Below, in pieces: positions 1 through 9,650 of a stretch of 64,000 bases of DNA (its first letter is position 1; each line of letters begins with the position of its first letter). The translations under genes were made by a program, and so were the position numbers. This DNA comes from an uncultured Lachnospiraceae bacterium (GTDB lineage Bacteria > Bacillota > Clostridia > Lachnospirales > Lachnospiraceae): positions 61,523-125,522 of the forward strand of contig CANAPP010000002.1 in the NCBI GenBank assembly GCA_947363565.1, written 5' to 3'. Below the pieces are notes generated by a model that was not told the DNA's origin, made no database searches, and worked only from the letters and a program-made list of their open reading frames with translations.

Positions 1-114
1 CCCGATTAATTTTGGGTTTTTGTCCATGAGGCAGTGGGCGCTGGTAAAGATGATCTCCATACACCATCCGGTCATGCCGCAGGTGAGAAAATTGTTTCCG
101 AATTGAGAACTCAT
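1..114 (-). CDS. N-terminal fragment of a probable membrane protein, runs off the window start
   Basis: Reverse strand reads MSSQFGNNFLTCGMTGWCMEIIFTSAHCLMDKNPKLIG, preceded by an AGGAAGG ribosome-binding site; partial. Confidence 0.55.
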   Translation of the reverse strand, partial: MSSQFGNNFLTCGMTGWCMEIIFTSAHCLMDKNPKLIG

Positions 115-275
115 AAAAAACCTTCCTGTTTTGAATTTTATCATAGTATCTGATGAGAGATAGTATGCCAGGACAGGAAAGTTTTTATGACCTTAAAAAA
201 ATATTCTTGCAATCGGGAACGTATGGTTGTATAACTATAGTAGCTGGCGCCGGTGCGGCGCAAGGGTCAGGAGGA

Positions 276-1415
276 ATGAAGAATATGGCTACATTAGAGG
301 AACTTCGCAGGCAGCTTGACGAAGTGGATGATGAGATGGTCAGGCTTTTTGAGAAGCGCATGAGCATCTGCGAGCAGGTAGGAGAATACAAAGTGGGATG
401 CGGACGAAAGGTATTTGACCGGCAGCGGGAGGCAGGGAAGCTTGCTGACGTGGCAGGTAAGGCGTCTACGGAATTTAATAAAAAAGGGATCAGGGAGCTT
501 TATCAGCAGTTGATGTCCATGAGCAGGAAGTTACAGTATCAGCAGCTTGTGAAGGCGGGAGCCCTTGGCCGGCTTCCTTTTATCGAGATGCCGTCTATAG
601 ATATGGAAAACGTAAGGATCGTGTTCCAGGGGACGGAAGGTGCCTACAGTCAGGCGGCGATGTACAATTATTTCGGAAAAGACTGCAACAGTTTTCATGT
701 GAATACATTCCGGGAAGCTATGGAGGCTATCGAGGAGGGGGCGGCGGACTATGCGGTCCTTCCTATCGAAAATGCCATAGCGGGAGCAGTCAACGAAGTC
801 TATGATCTGTTGGCGGAGTTCGAGAATTATATAGTGGGAGAGACGATCCTTCCGGTTAAACATACGTTATGCGGACTTAAGGGAGCATCGATCTCGGATA
901 TCGGACAGGTGTACTCTAAAGCAGAAGCGCTGATGCAGACCAGCCGGTTTTTAAATTCACATCCGGACTGGCAGCAGATCAGTGTTGCGAATACTGCTGT
1001 GGCGGCAAAAAAGATCTTAGAGGATGCGGATAAGAGCCAGGCGGCGGTGTGCAGCGCTTATGCGGCAGATATCTACGGTCTGTCTGTGCTGTCGGAGGAT
1101 ATTAATGATGAAAATGACAACAGTACCAGGTTTATTGTTGTAACGAATCAGAAGGTGTTTTCCAAAGCAGCGAAAAAGATCAGCATTTGCTTTGAACTGC
1201 CCCATGAGCCGGCGTCTCTTTACCAGCTTTTGTCTCATTTCGTCTATAATAATCTGAATATGACGAAGATCGAGTCAAGGCCGGTGGAAGGGAAGAACTG
1301 GGAATACCGTTTCTTTATCGACTTTGACGGGAACTTAGCGGATCCGGCAGTGAAGAATGCGATCCGGGGGCTCAGGGAGGAGAGCCGGAATCTAAGGATA
1401 TTCGGAAATTATTAG
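276..1415 (+). CDS. pheA: Bifunctional chorismate mutase / prephenate dehydratase (P-protein)
   Basis: N-terminal chorismate mutase motif (LEELRRQLDEVDDEMVRLFEKRM) followed by prephenate dehydratase (FQGTEGAYSQAA, ENAIAGAVNEVYDLL) and ACT ESRP motif; start may be 285 (AGGAGG at 269-274). Confidence 0.93.
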   Translation: MKNMATLEELRRQLDEVDDEMVRLFEKRMSICEQVGEYKVGCGRKVFDRQREAGKLADVAGKASTEFNKKGIRELYQQLMSMSRKLQYQQLVKAGALGRLPFIEMPSIDMENVRIVFQGTEGAYSQAAMYNYFGKDCNSFHVNTFREAMEAIEEGAADYAVLPIENAIAGAVNEVYDLLAEFENYIVGETILPVKHTLCGLKGASISDIGQVYSKAEALMQTSRFLNSHPDWQQISVANTAVAAKKILEDADKSQAAVCSAYAADIYGLSVLSEDINDENDNSTRFIVVTNQKVFSKAAKKISICFELPHEPASLYQLLSHFVYNNLNMTKIESRPVEGKNWEYRFFIDFDGNLADPAVKNAIRGLREESRNLRIFGNY

Positions 1416-1435
1416 ACCGGCGGAAAGGACAAAAA

Positions 1436-2731
1436 GTGATGAGAACAAAAGAATTCATGCTGTATCGGGGGATGGAGGACGGAGAACTCCTCATGGATAT
1501 GGCATTTCTGATGGACAATTATAAAAATGAATATTATAACCGGGAGGATTTAAAAGAGCTTCTTTTTGAGACGGCAAACCGGCTTTTAGAGCTTTCGGTC
1601 AGTCATGGGTTTGCCGGGAATCTTTGGCATACGTATCTGACTTATCTGCTTGCAAGTCATGAGAATGCCTACAGCACTTCCTGTGAGATTATCGGAGAGA
1701 TAACAGGAAGTATCAACCGTGCGGCACTCCATGATTTTGCCATATTTAAAGAGCTTTTTGATTACGATTTTTCAGATATGGAAGCAGTGCTTGGGACGGA
1801 CTGTCTGTCCTTGCTTCTTTGTTATGAGGGAAGCGGCGGCCATGGGAAGGTATTCAACCAGCGGATACGGGACCGGATCTGTGAGCTTGCCGGTCAGCTT
1901 TCGGAAGCAGGAAGCGACGAGGAATTTATGGTTACAGTTACCCGGTTTTACGGGGACTTTGGCGTGGGGAAGCTGGGACTCCACAAGGCGTTTCGGGTGG
2001 AACATACGGAAAACGGAGCAAAGATCGTGCCCATCACGAAGATTGCCCATGTGCATCTGGATGATCTTATCGGATATGAGATTGCCAAGAAAAAGCTGGT
2101 TGACAATACGGAAGCATTTATAAACGGCAGGAAAGCCAATAACTGCCTGCTGTTCGGCGACGCGGGAACGGGCAAATCTTCTTCTGTAAAAGCCATTTTG
2201 AACCAATATTACGACAAGGGGCTTCGCATGATCGAGGTGTACAGACACCAGTTCCATGATCTCAACGACGTGATCTCCCAGATAAAGAATCGTAATTACA
2301 AATTTATTATCTATATGGATGATCTTTCTTTTGAGGAATTCGAGACGGAGTACAAGTACCTGAAGGCTGTTATCGAGGGCGGCCTGGAACGCAAGCCGGA
2401 CAATGTGCTGATCTATGCCACCTCCAACCGCAGGCATCTTATCCGGGAGAGCTTCCGGGACAAGGAAGAGAGGGAAGAAGATCTTCACAGCAACGACACG
2501 GTGCAGGAGAAGTTGTCCCTGGTGGCGAGATTCGGTGTTACCATTTACTTTGGAAAGCCGGAAAAGAAAGAGTTTCAAGAGATTGTAAGACAGCTTGCAA
2601 AGAGGAATGACATTGGGATGCCCGAGGATGAGCTTCTTGCGAAGGCCAATAAATGGGAATTAAGCCACGGGGGATTATCCGGAAGGACTGCCCAGCAGTT
2701 TATCGATTATCTGGCAGGTACTTATGAATAA
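1436..2731 (+). CDS. DUF815-type AAA+ ATPase
   Basis: Walker A LLFGDAGTGKSSSVKAIL, Walker B FIIYMDDLSFE, ATSNRRHLIRE typical of the DUF815 family. Confidence 0.85.
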   Translation: MMRTKEFMLYRGMEDGELLMDMAFLMDNYKNEYYNREDLKELLFETANRLLELSVSHGFAGNLWHTYLTYLLASHENAYSTSCEIIGEITGSINRAALHDFAIFKELFDYDFSDMEAVLGTDCLSLLLCYEGSGGHGKVFNQRIRDRICELAGQLSEAGSDEEFMVTVTRFYGDFGVGKLGLHKAFRVEHTENGAKIVPITKIAHVHLDDLIGYEIAKKKLVDNTEAFINGRKANNCLLFGDAGTGKSSSVKAILNQYYDKGLRMIEVYRHQFHDLNDVISQIKNRNYKFIIYMDDLSFEEFETEYKYLKAVIEGGLERKPDNVLIYATSNRRHLIRESFRDKEEREEDLHSNDTVQEKLSLVARFGVTIYFGKPEKKEFQEIVRQLAKRNDIGMPEDELLAKANKWELSHGGLSGRTAQQFIDYLAGTYE

Positions 2732-4082
2732 GGATCTGACAGAAGGAAATGTAAGGAACACCATGCTTCTGTTCGCAGGACCGATGATACTGGGGAATCT
2801 TCTGCAGCAGTGCTACAATATTGCAGATACGCTGATCGTAGGGCAGTTCCTCGGAGCAGGAGCGCTGGCGTCTGTGGGGGCGGCATATACGCTGATGACC
2901 TTTCTGACTTCTGTATTGATTGGACTTTGTATGGGGAGCAGTTCTGTGGTGGCGTTTTACTTCGGGAAAAAGGATGATGCGAAGACGAAAGATTCGGCTG
3001 TGGCTTCTTTCATTTTTATTGCTGCGGTATCGGTTTTTTTGAATGTGATTTCCTTCTGCTGGATTGACGAAATTTTATTCCTGCTTCGAGTGCCGGATGA
3101 TCTTCTTGGGATGATGCGGGAATATGTGTGGATCATTTTCTGCGGACTATTCTTTGTATTTTTATATAATTATTTTGCCTTTATCCTGCGGGCGGCGGGA
3201 AATTCGACGGTTCCCCTTGTGTTCCTCGGAGTGGCGGCAGGGATCAATGTGGTGCTTGACCTTATCTTCGTGGTGGTTTTTCACTGGGGGATTGGGGGCG
3301 CGGCTGCAGCGACGGTGGCGGCGCAGATTTTTTCGGGAGTGGGCATCGGGATCTATACCTGGGCGAAGGAGCCTCTCTTTCGCCTGAGGATATCAGGAAG
3401 AGGCCGGATAAAAGCTTCCATGCCGGAAGTCATACGGTTCTCCTTTGCTGCAAGTGTGCAGCAGAGCGTGATGAATTTCGGGATCCTGATGATACAAGGG
3501 CTGGTCAACAGCTTCGGGACGGTAGTCATGGCGGCTTTTGCGGTGGCGGTAAAGATTGATTCTTTTGCCTATATGCCGGCCCAGGAGTTTGCCAATGCCT
3601 TTTCCCTCTTTATCTCCCAGAACAACGGAGCGGGAAAGAAGGAACGGGTGCGCCGGGGCACTGTGGAAGCGCTCCGGACGGCCGTCATTTTCTGTGCGGC
3701 GGTGTCGGTGCTGATCTTTATCTTTGCGCCGCAATTGATGCAGATCTTCGTGAAGGCGCAGGAGACCGGGATCATAAAGAGCGGCACAGAATACTTAAGG
3801 ATTGAGGGAAGTTTTTACTGCGGGATCGGAATCCTGTTTTTGCTGTACGGCTATTACCGGGGGATCGGAAAGCCGGAGATGTCAGTGGTGCTGACGGTGA
3901 TATCGCTGGGAACGCGGGTTATCCTGGCTTATACGTTTGCCCCCGTGAAAGGTATCGGTGTACATGCAATCTGGTGGGCCATACCCGTCGGATGGTTTCT
4001 GGCGGATGTGACAGGAATCCTGTATGGCCGTGCTGATTTATTCTGCCGGCTTGATGCCAGAGATGTCGGAATCGATGACTAA
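2724..4082 (+). CDS. MATE family efflux transporter
   Basis: 12-TM MATE pattern, N-term GNLLQQCYNIADTLIVGQFLG. Confidence 0.92.
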   Translation: MNKDLTEGNVRNTMLLFAGPMILGNLLQQCYNIADTLIVGQFLGAGALASVGAAYTLMTFLTSVLIGLCMGSSSVVAFYFGKKDDAKTKDSAVASFIFIAAVSVFLNVISFCWIDEILFLLRVPDDLLGMMREYVWIIFCGLFFVFLYNYFAFILRAAGNSTVPLVFLGVAAGINVVLDLIFVVVFHWGIGGAAAATVAAQIFSGVGIGIYTWAKEPLFRLRISGRGRIKASMPEVIRFSFAASVQQSVMNFGILMIQGLVNSFGTVVMAAFAVAVKIDSFAYMPAQEFANAFSLFISQNNGAGKKERVRRGTVEALRTAVIFCAAVSVLIFIFAPQLMQIFVKAQETGIIKSGTEYLRIEGSFYCGIGILFLLYGYYRGIGKPEMSVVLTVISLGTRVILAYTFAPVKGIGVHAIWWAIPVGWFLADVTGILYGRADLFCRLDARDVGIDD

Positions 4083-5795
4083 GGAGTAATTGGTGTAGTA
4101 TACTACAAAGCCGGGCTTTGCGCCGTTCGGCTTTTTCACGTGCCTTTTCTCTACGTAGTCAATCTCTACCTTATCGCTTCCCTGTTTTTTGGAGTAGTAG
4201 GCCGCCAGCCGTCCGGCTTCCTCAAAGGTCCGGTCGGGAAGTTCGTCGCCGCCTGTCTTTACGATGACGTGGGAGCCGGGCGTCTGCTTTGCGTGGAACC
4301 ACCAGTCGCTTCCGTTGGCGAAAGAGAAGGTAAGCTCGTCATTCTGCAGATTATTCTTTCCTACATACATATGATAACCGTCGCTGGAGATGTAGTGGAG
4401 AGGTTTGCTGGTAAGCTTCACCTTTTTTTTGCCGGACTTGCGGCGGATGTAACCGCTTTGCATCAATTCCTCCTTGATCTGGGCAAGGTCGGCCTCGCTT
4501 CTGGCGATATTGAGGGCGTTGCTTATAGACTCCAGGTATTCGATGTCTTCCGCGGTCTCTTTGATCAGTTCGGACAGCGCCTCGAAGGTGCGCTTTTGCT
4601 TATTGTATCTGGCAAAATATTTCTGGGAATTTTCCTGAGGCGTCTTTGTGCTGTCTAAAGGGATGGTAATGTCCCCATTGGTATAATAATTGAAACAGGC
4701 AAGTTCCTTCGTGCCAGGTTCAAGATCATAGCCGTAGGTGTTGATAAGCTCTCCGTAGACTTTGTATTTATCCCTGTTTTCGGTGTCTTTGATCTGCCTG
4801 GACTGGAGGTCGTATTTTTTGCGGTTCCGCTCCAGCGCAGTCTGTACGACGTGGCGCAGGTCCGTGCTTTTCTGGCGGATGCGCGTCTGGGTGTTTTTCA
4901 GTGCATAGTAAGTTCTTAAGACTTCCGATGCAGAGTCAAAAGTCCTTGCCTCAAAATGTCCGAAGTGCGACAGGGGGAGTGCGCCGAATTCCTTCGGGAT
5001 GTTCCCGTCATAGTAGATGACCGGCGAATAATCTTTCCGCTGTACATTTTCCAGATAGTAGGTAAACTGTCGGAAGAGATGCAGTAATTCATCTTCGGTA
5101 AGATCCTTTGCTGTCATCAGTGATTCGATGCCGGACAGATGGCAGATCTCTTCCGCAACTGCCGGACTGATGCCTGTAAATCCTGTGTAGACAGCTTTTC
5201 CTAAAGGCATTGGCTTTTCTTTAAGCAAAGCCATGAAGTCCTGTTCACTTACTGTCAGCGGATCATGCTTTTGCATCGTATCCGGTATAAAATAATCCCT
5301 TCCGGGCAGCACTTCACGCACCGAGCTTACCTGCGCAGAGATATGCTTGATGCTGTCGATGATCATCCCTTTATCATCGCAGAAAATAATGTTGCTGTGT
5401 TTCCCCATGATCTCAACGATCAGTTTCTTTTGGCATAAGTCGCCCATCTCATCCAGATGTTCAATATCCAGATGAATGATCCGCTCAAGCCCCGGCTGTG
5501 AGATTCCCGTAATCCTTCCGCCCCCGATATGTTTCCTTAAAAGCATACAAAAATTCGGCGCTGTCATCGGGCTCGGCCTATTCTCATCCGTGAGGTAGAT
5601 AAGCGGGAGAGAAGCGCTTGCCGATATATAGAGCCTCTTTTGCCCCTGAACCGTCTTTACCGTGAGCAAAAGCTCATCACTCTCCGGCTGCGCGATCTTG
5701 GCGATCCGTCCTCTTGTAAGTGTCTTATCCAACTCATCCGCAACAGCGGCAATCATAATTCCATCTAAAGCCATAAAAAAACCTCCCTCATCCAT
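4038..5795 (-). CDS. rqcH: NFACT / Rqc2 homolog RqcH (fibronectin-binding-like)
   Basis: N-term MALDGIMIAAVADEL; C-terminal NFACT-R domain DWWFHAKQTPGSHVIVKTGG. Confidence 0.92.
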   Translation of the reverse strand: MDEGGFFMALDGIMIAAVADELDKTLTRGRIAKIAQPESDELLLTVKTVQGQKRLYISASASLPLIYLTDENRPSPMTAPNFCMLLRKHIGGGRITGISQPGLERIIHLDIEHLDEMGDLCQKKLIVEIMGKHSNIIFCDDKGMIIDSIKHISAQVSSVREVLPGRDYFIPDTMQKHDPLTVSEQDFMALLKEKPMPLGKAVYTGFTGISPAVAEEICHLSGIESLMTAKDLTEDELLHLFRQFTYYLENVQRKDYSPVIYYDGNIPKEFGALPLSHFGHFEARTFDSASEVLRTYYALKNTQTRIRQKSTDLRHVVQTALERNRKKYDLQSRQIKDTENRDKYKVYGELINTYGYDLEPGTKELACFNYYTNGDITIPLDSTKTPQENSQKYFARYNKQKRTFEALSELIKETAEDIEYLESISNALNIARSEADLAQIKEELMQSGYIRRKSGKKKVKLTSKPLHYISSDGYHMYVGKNNLQNDELTFSFANGSDWWFHAKQTPGSHVIVKTGGDELPDRTFEEAGRLAAYYSKKQGSDKVEIDYVEKRHVKKPNGAKPGFVVYYTNYSLVIDSDISGIKPAE

Positions 5796-5831
5796 TCTGT
5801 TTGATATGAAATATTTTATAGTATACCACAG

Positions 5832-5860
5832 TTGACGATGTATTCCAAATGACTTATAAT
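5832..5860 (+). promoter_or_regulatory. Sigma-A type promoter upstream of yicC-like gene
   Basis: TTGACG (5832) - 17 bp - TATAAT (5855). Confidence 0.7.
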
Positions 5861-5928
5861 GAAATATGGCAGTATATGCCGTTTACTAACCAGAAGACAT
5901 GTTAAATTAAAAAAAGAGGTTCTGACGT

Positions 5929-6810
5929 ATGATTAAAAGCATGACGGGCTTCGGACGGTGTGAAATCATGGAAGGTGAGCGCAAGTTCACCGTTGAGATA
6001 AAGGGCGTGAATCACCGTTATCTGGATACCAACATCCGTATGCCTAAAAAACTGAATTTTTTTGAAACCGCTATCCGCAGTTTGTTAAAGCAGAGTATCC
6101 AGCGCGGAAAGGTAGATATTTTCATCACTTACGAGGATTTGTCGGAGAGCCAGGTGGCGCTTAAGTATAATGAGACTTTGGCGGGAGAGTACCTGTCCTA
6201 TTTTCAGAAGATGGCGGATACATTTTCGTTGGAGAATGATATCCGGGTGTCGTCCCTTTCCAGATATCCGGAGATCCTGACCATGGAGGAACAGGCGCCG
6301 GACGAAGAGAAGCTCTGGGCAGGGCTTAAGAGCGCCCTTGACGGAGCCATCGCACAGTTTGTTGAGACAAGAGGCTTAGAGGGTGAGAACCTGAAAAAAG
6401 ACCTGACCGGGAAGCTTAACGGTATGCTTACGATGGTGGAGAGTATCGAAGAGCGGGCGCCCCAGATCATTGCAGAGTACAGAAAGAAACTCGAGAAGAA
6501 GGTACGGGAACTTCTTGAGGATACCCAGATCGAGGACAGCAGGATTGCGGCGGAGGTTGTCATATTTGCGGATAAGATCTGTACCGACGAGGAGGTCGTA
6601 AGGCTTAGAAGTCATGTGGAGCATATGAAAGAGACGCTTCTTTCCGATGAAAACGGGATTGGCCGCAAGCTTGATTTTATCGCCCAGGAGATGAACCGGG
6701 AGGCGAATACGATTCTTTCCAAGGCAAATGATCTCGAGATTTCCAATCTGGGGATCGAGCTTAAGACGGAGATAGAAAAGATCAGAGAGCAGATTCAGAA
6801 CATCGAATAG
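5929..6810 (+). CDS. YicC/YloC family endoribonuclease
   Basis: MIKSMTGFGR start and EMNREANTILSKANDLEISNLGIELKTEIEKIREQIQNIE C-terminus diagnostic of the family. Confidence 0.95.
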   Translation: MIKSMTGFGRCEIMEGERKFTVEIKGVNHRYLDTNIRMPKKLNFFETAIRSLLKQSIQRGKVDIFITYEDLSESQVALKYNETLAGEYLSYFQKMADTFSLENDIRVSSLSRYPEILTMEEQAPDEEKLWAGLKSALDGAIAQFVETRGLEGENLKKDLTGKLNGMLTMVESIEERAPQIIAEYRKKLEKKVRELLEDTQIEDSRIAAEVVIFADKICTDEEVVRLRSHVEHMKETLLSDENGIGRKLDFIAQEMNREANTILSKANDLEISNLGIELKTEIEKIREQIQNIE

Positions 6811-6832
6811 ACGGCGCAGGGAGGGCAGGCCG

Positions 6833-7459
6833 ATGAAAGAGAGAGGAATCCTGATCGTTGTATCCGGTTTTTCAGGAGCCGGTAAAGGTACGATCATGAA
6901 AGAGCTGTTAAATCGCTATGACAATTATGCACTGTCTGTATCTGCCACTACGAGAAACCCGCGGGAGGGAGAGGCAGACGGCAGGGAATATTTTTTTAAA
7001 ACAGTTCCGGAATTTGAAAAAATGATTGCGAAAGAGGAACTGATAGAGTATGCTAGATACGTGAACAATTATTATGGGACTCCCCGTGCGTATGTGGAAG
7101 AGAAGCTTTCCGAAGGCAGGGATGTGATCCTGGAGATTGAGATACAGGGAGCGCTTAAGGTGAAGGAGAAGTTCCCGGAGACGGTGCTTTTATTTGTCAT
7201 GCCGCCAAGCGCGAAGGTCCTTAAGGAACGCCTGATCGGGCGGGGGACGGAGACAGAAGACGTGATCTTATCCCGTATGAAACGTGCGGGCGAGGAAGCA
7301 GAAGGGATGGATCGATATGATTATCTGGTCATCAACGATGAGCTTTCGGCCTGCGTAGAGGAAGTACATCAGATCATCAGAAGCGAGCACAAAAAGAGCT
7401 TCCGCAATCGGGAGCTGATAGAGAAGATCAGAGAAGAATTAATAGAATTAAACAGGTGA
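6833..7459 (+). CDS. gmk: Guanylate kinase
   Basis: P-loop VVSGFSGAGKGTIMKELL, SVSATTRNPREGEADGREYFF. Confidence 0.96.
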   Translation: MKERGILIVVSGFSGAGKGTIMKELLNRYDNYALSVSATTRNPREGEADGREYFFKTVPEFEKMIAKEELIEYARYVNNYYGTPRAYVEEKLSEGRDVILEIEIQGALKVKEKFPETVLLFVMPPSAKVLKERLIGRGTETEDVILSRMKRAGEEAEGMDRYDYLVINDELSACVEEVHQIIRSEHKKSFRNRELIEKIREELIELNR

Positions 7460-7478
7460 TTGGAAAGGAGAACAGTTT

Positions 7479-7715
7479 ATGTTACACCCATCTTACACAG
7501 ATTTGATGAAAGTAGTGAACAAGGATGTCGAGGAGGGCGAGACAAAGGTGGTCAACAGCCGTTATTCTATCGTTATGGCTACAGCCAAGCGGGCGAGAGA
7601 GATTATCGACGGCTCTATGCCGCTTGTCAATGTCAAGGGCAGTGAAAAGCCGCTGTCGGTTGCGATTGACGAGCTGAACCAGGCGAAGATCAAGGTTGAC
7701 GGAGAAGAAGATTAA
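7479..7715 (+). CDS. rpoZ: DNA-directed RNA polymerase subunit omega
   Basis: NSRYSIVMATAKRAREI motif, follows gmk. Confidence 0.9.
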   Translation: MLHPSYTDLMKVVNKDVEEGETKVVNSRYSIVMATAKRAREIIDGSMPLVNVKGSEKPLSVAIDELNQAKIKVDGEED

Positions 7716-7784
7716 ACCAGGCTTTGGGCAGGGACAGGGCAGGTGCCGGAAGGTATCTGCCCTGACAGTTATAGAGGAGAAACG

Positions 7785-9122
7785 ATGAATTTATTATTTA
7801 TTTCTTTGGGGTGTGATAAGAATCTCGTAGATTCTGAGGTCATGCTCGGAATTGTAGAAAAGAATGGATACCGGATCGTGGACAGTGAGGAAGATGCGGA
7901 TATTATCGTTATCAATACGTGCTGTTTTATCCATGATGCGAAGGAAGAAAGTATCCAGACAATCCTGGAGATGGCAGAATATAAAAAGACAGGGAGGCTT
8001 AAGGCACTGATCGTGACGGGCTGCCTTGCCCAGAGGTATAAGGAGGAGATCCTTTCGGAGATTCCGGAGGTGGATGCAGTGCTCGGAACTGCTTCTTATG
8101 ATAAGATCGCAGAGACCATCCGGCGGGCGCTAGAGCGCGGCGGCTTCGTGGAGCTTTCGGATATCAATGCGCTGCCTCTTGTAGATACAAAACGCCTGGT
8201 GACGACAGGAGGGCATTTTGCCTATCTTAAGATAGCAGAAGGGTGCGATAAGCACTGTACTTACTGTATCATCCCGAAGCTTCGGGGGAATTACCGGAGT
8301 GTGCCCATAAAGCGGCTGTTGAAAGAAGCACAGGAGTTGGCGGAGCAGGGCGTGAAAGAGTTGATCTTAGTGGCTCAGGAGACGACTGTCTACGGCAAGG
8401 ATATCTACGGGGAAAAGTCTTTACATCTGTTGCTTCGTAAGCTGTGCGAGATAAAAGGTCTTCGCTGGATACGTGTTCTCTACTGTTATCCGGAAGAGAT
8501 TTACGACGAACTCATAGAGGTGATGAAGGAAGAAAAGAAGATCTGCCGCTATCTGGATCTTCCCATCCAGCACTCAGAAGACGAGATTCTAAGGAGAATG
8601 GGGAGAAGGACTACCAGACAGCAGCTTATCTCAACGGTAGAGAAGCTTCGCCGGGAGATTCCGGATATTGTGCTCCGCACTACGCTGATCACGGGATTTC
8701 CGGGAGAGACGAAAGAGCAGCATGAGGCACTTATGGATTTTGTGGACGAGATGGAGTTCGAGCGGCTTGGGGTATTTACCTACTCCCCGGAGGAAGATAC
8801 GCCGGCAGCGGATTTTCCCGGGCAGATCCCGGAGGAGGTAAAGGAAGAGCGGCGCGCAGAGCTTATGGAGCTTCAGCAGGAGATTGTCTTTGCCCGGGCA
8901 GAGGAGATGGCGGGAAAAGAGCTTTTGGTCATGATCGAAGGGAAAGTGGCGGATGAGGACGCATATGTGGGCCGTACCTATATGGATGCGCCGAACGTGG
9001 ACGGGCTTATTTTTGTCAATACAGACAGGGAGCTTGTGTCCGGGGATTTTGCGAAGGTTACCGTGACCGGAGCGGCAGAATATGATTTGATAGGAGAGTT
9101 GAGCGATGAATTTACCAAATAA
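7785..9122 (+). CDS. rimO: Ribosomal protein S12 methylthiotransferase RimO
   Basis: SLGCDKNLVDSE, radical SAM CDKHCTYCIIP, TRAM-like C-term. Confidence 0.95.
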   Translation: MNLLFISLGCDKNLVDSEVMLGIVEKNGYRIVDSEEDADIIVINTCCFIHDAKEESIQTILEMAEYKKTGRLKALIVTGCLAQRYKEEILSEIPEVDAVLGTASYDKIAETIRRALERGGFVELSDINALPLVDTKRLVTTGGHFAYLKIAEGCDKHCTYCIIPKLRGNYRSVPIKRLLKEAQELAEQGVKELILVAQETTVYGKDIYGEKSLHLLLRKLCEIKGLRWIRVLYCYPEEIYDELIEVMKEEKKICRYLDLPIQHSEDEILRRMGRRTTRQQLISTVEKLRREIPDIVLRTTLITGFPGETKEQHEALMDFVDEMEFERLGVFTYSPEEDTPAADFPGQIPEEVKEERRAELMELQQEIVFARAEEMAGKELLVMIEGKVADEDAYVGRTYMDAPNVDGLIFVNTDRELVSGDFAKVTVTGAAEYDLIGELSDEFTK

Positions 9123-9648
9123 ACTGACTGTACTGAGAGTGATCATGGTGCCGTTTTTTGTGTTTTTTATGCTGACGGACGCGGGCGGCACCGCAAATAA
9201 ATGGATAGCCCTTGTAATTTTTGGTGTGGCAAGTCTCACAGATATGTTGGACGGAAAGATTGCCAGGGCCAGGAATCTGGTGACGAATTTTGGAAAGTTC
9301 ATGGATCCTTTGGCGGATAAGCTTTTAGTCTGCTCGGCGATGATCTGTCTGATCACCACAGGACAATTGGCGGCGTGGATTGTGATCATCATCATTGCCA
9401 GGGAATTTATTATCAGCGGATTCAGGCTTGTGGCTGCGGATAACGGGATCGTCATCGCGGCCAGCTACTGGGGGAAATTTAAGACGGTGGCCCAGATGGC
9501 TATGATCATCGTGCTGATCGCGGATTTTGGCGGTGTATTTACGATGATTGGGAATGTACTGATCTGGATATCCTTGATCCTGACGGTTGTTTCGCTGATT
9601 GATTATGTGGCGAAAAATATTGAAGTGCTGACACAAGGAGGTATGTGA
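9106..9648 (+). CDS. pgsA: CDP-diacylglycerol-glycerol-3-phosphate 3-phosphatidyltransferase
   Basis: MNLPNKLTVLRVIMVPFF and CDP-alcohol phosphotransferase motif DMLDGKIARARNLVTNFGKFMDPLADK. Confidence 0.95.
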   Translation: MNLPNKLTVLRVIMVPFFVFFMLTDAGGTANKWIALVIFGVASLTDMLDGKIARARNLVTNFGKFMDPLADKLLVCSAMICLITTGQLAAWIVIIIIAREFIISGFRLVAADNGIVIAASYWGKFKTVAQMAMIIVLIADFGGVFTMIGNVLIWISLILTVVSLIDYVAKNIEVLTQGGM

Positions 9649-9650
9649 TC

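Noticed and set aside
1772-2578. 268-aa minus-strand ORF opposite the DUF815 ATPase
   Set aside because: Shadow ORF opposite Walker motifs; no recognisable domain
8631-9455. 274-aa minus-strand ORF spanning the rimO/pgsA junction
   Set aside because: Overlaps two conserved sense genes and has no recognisable features
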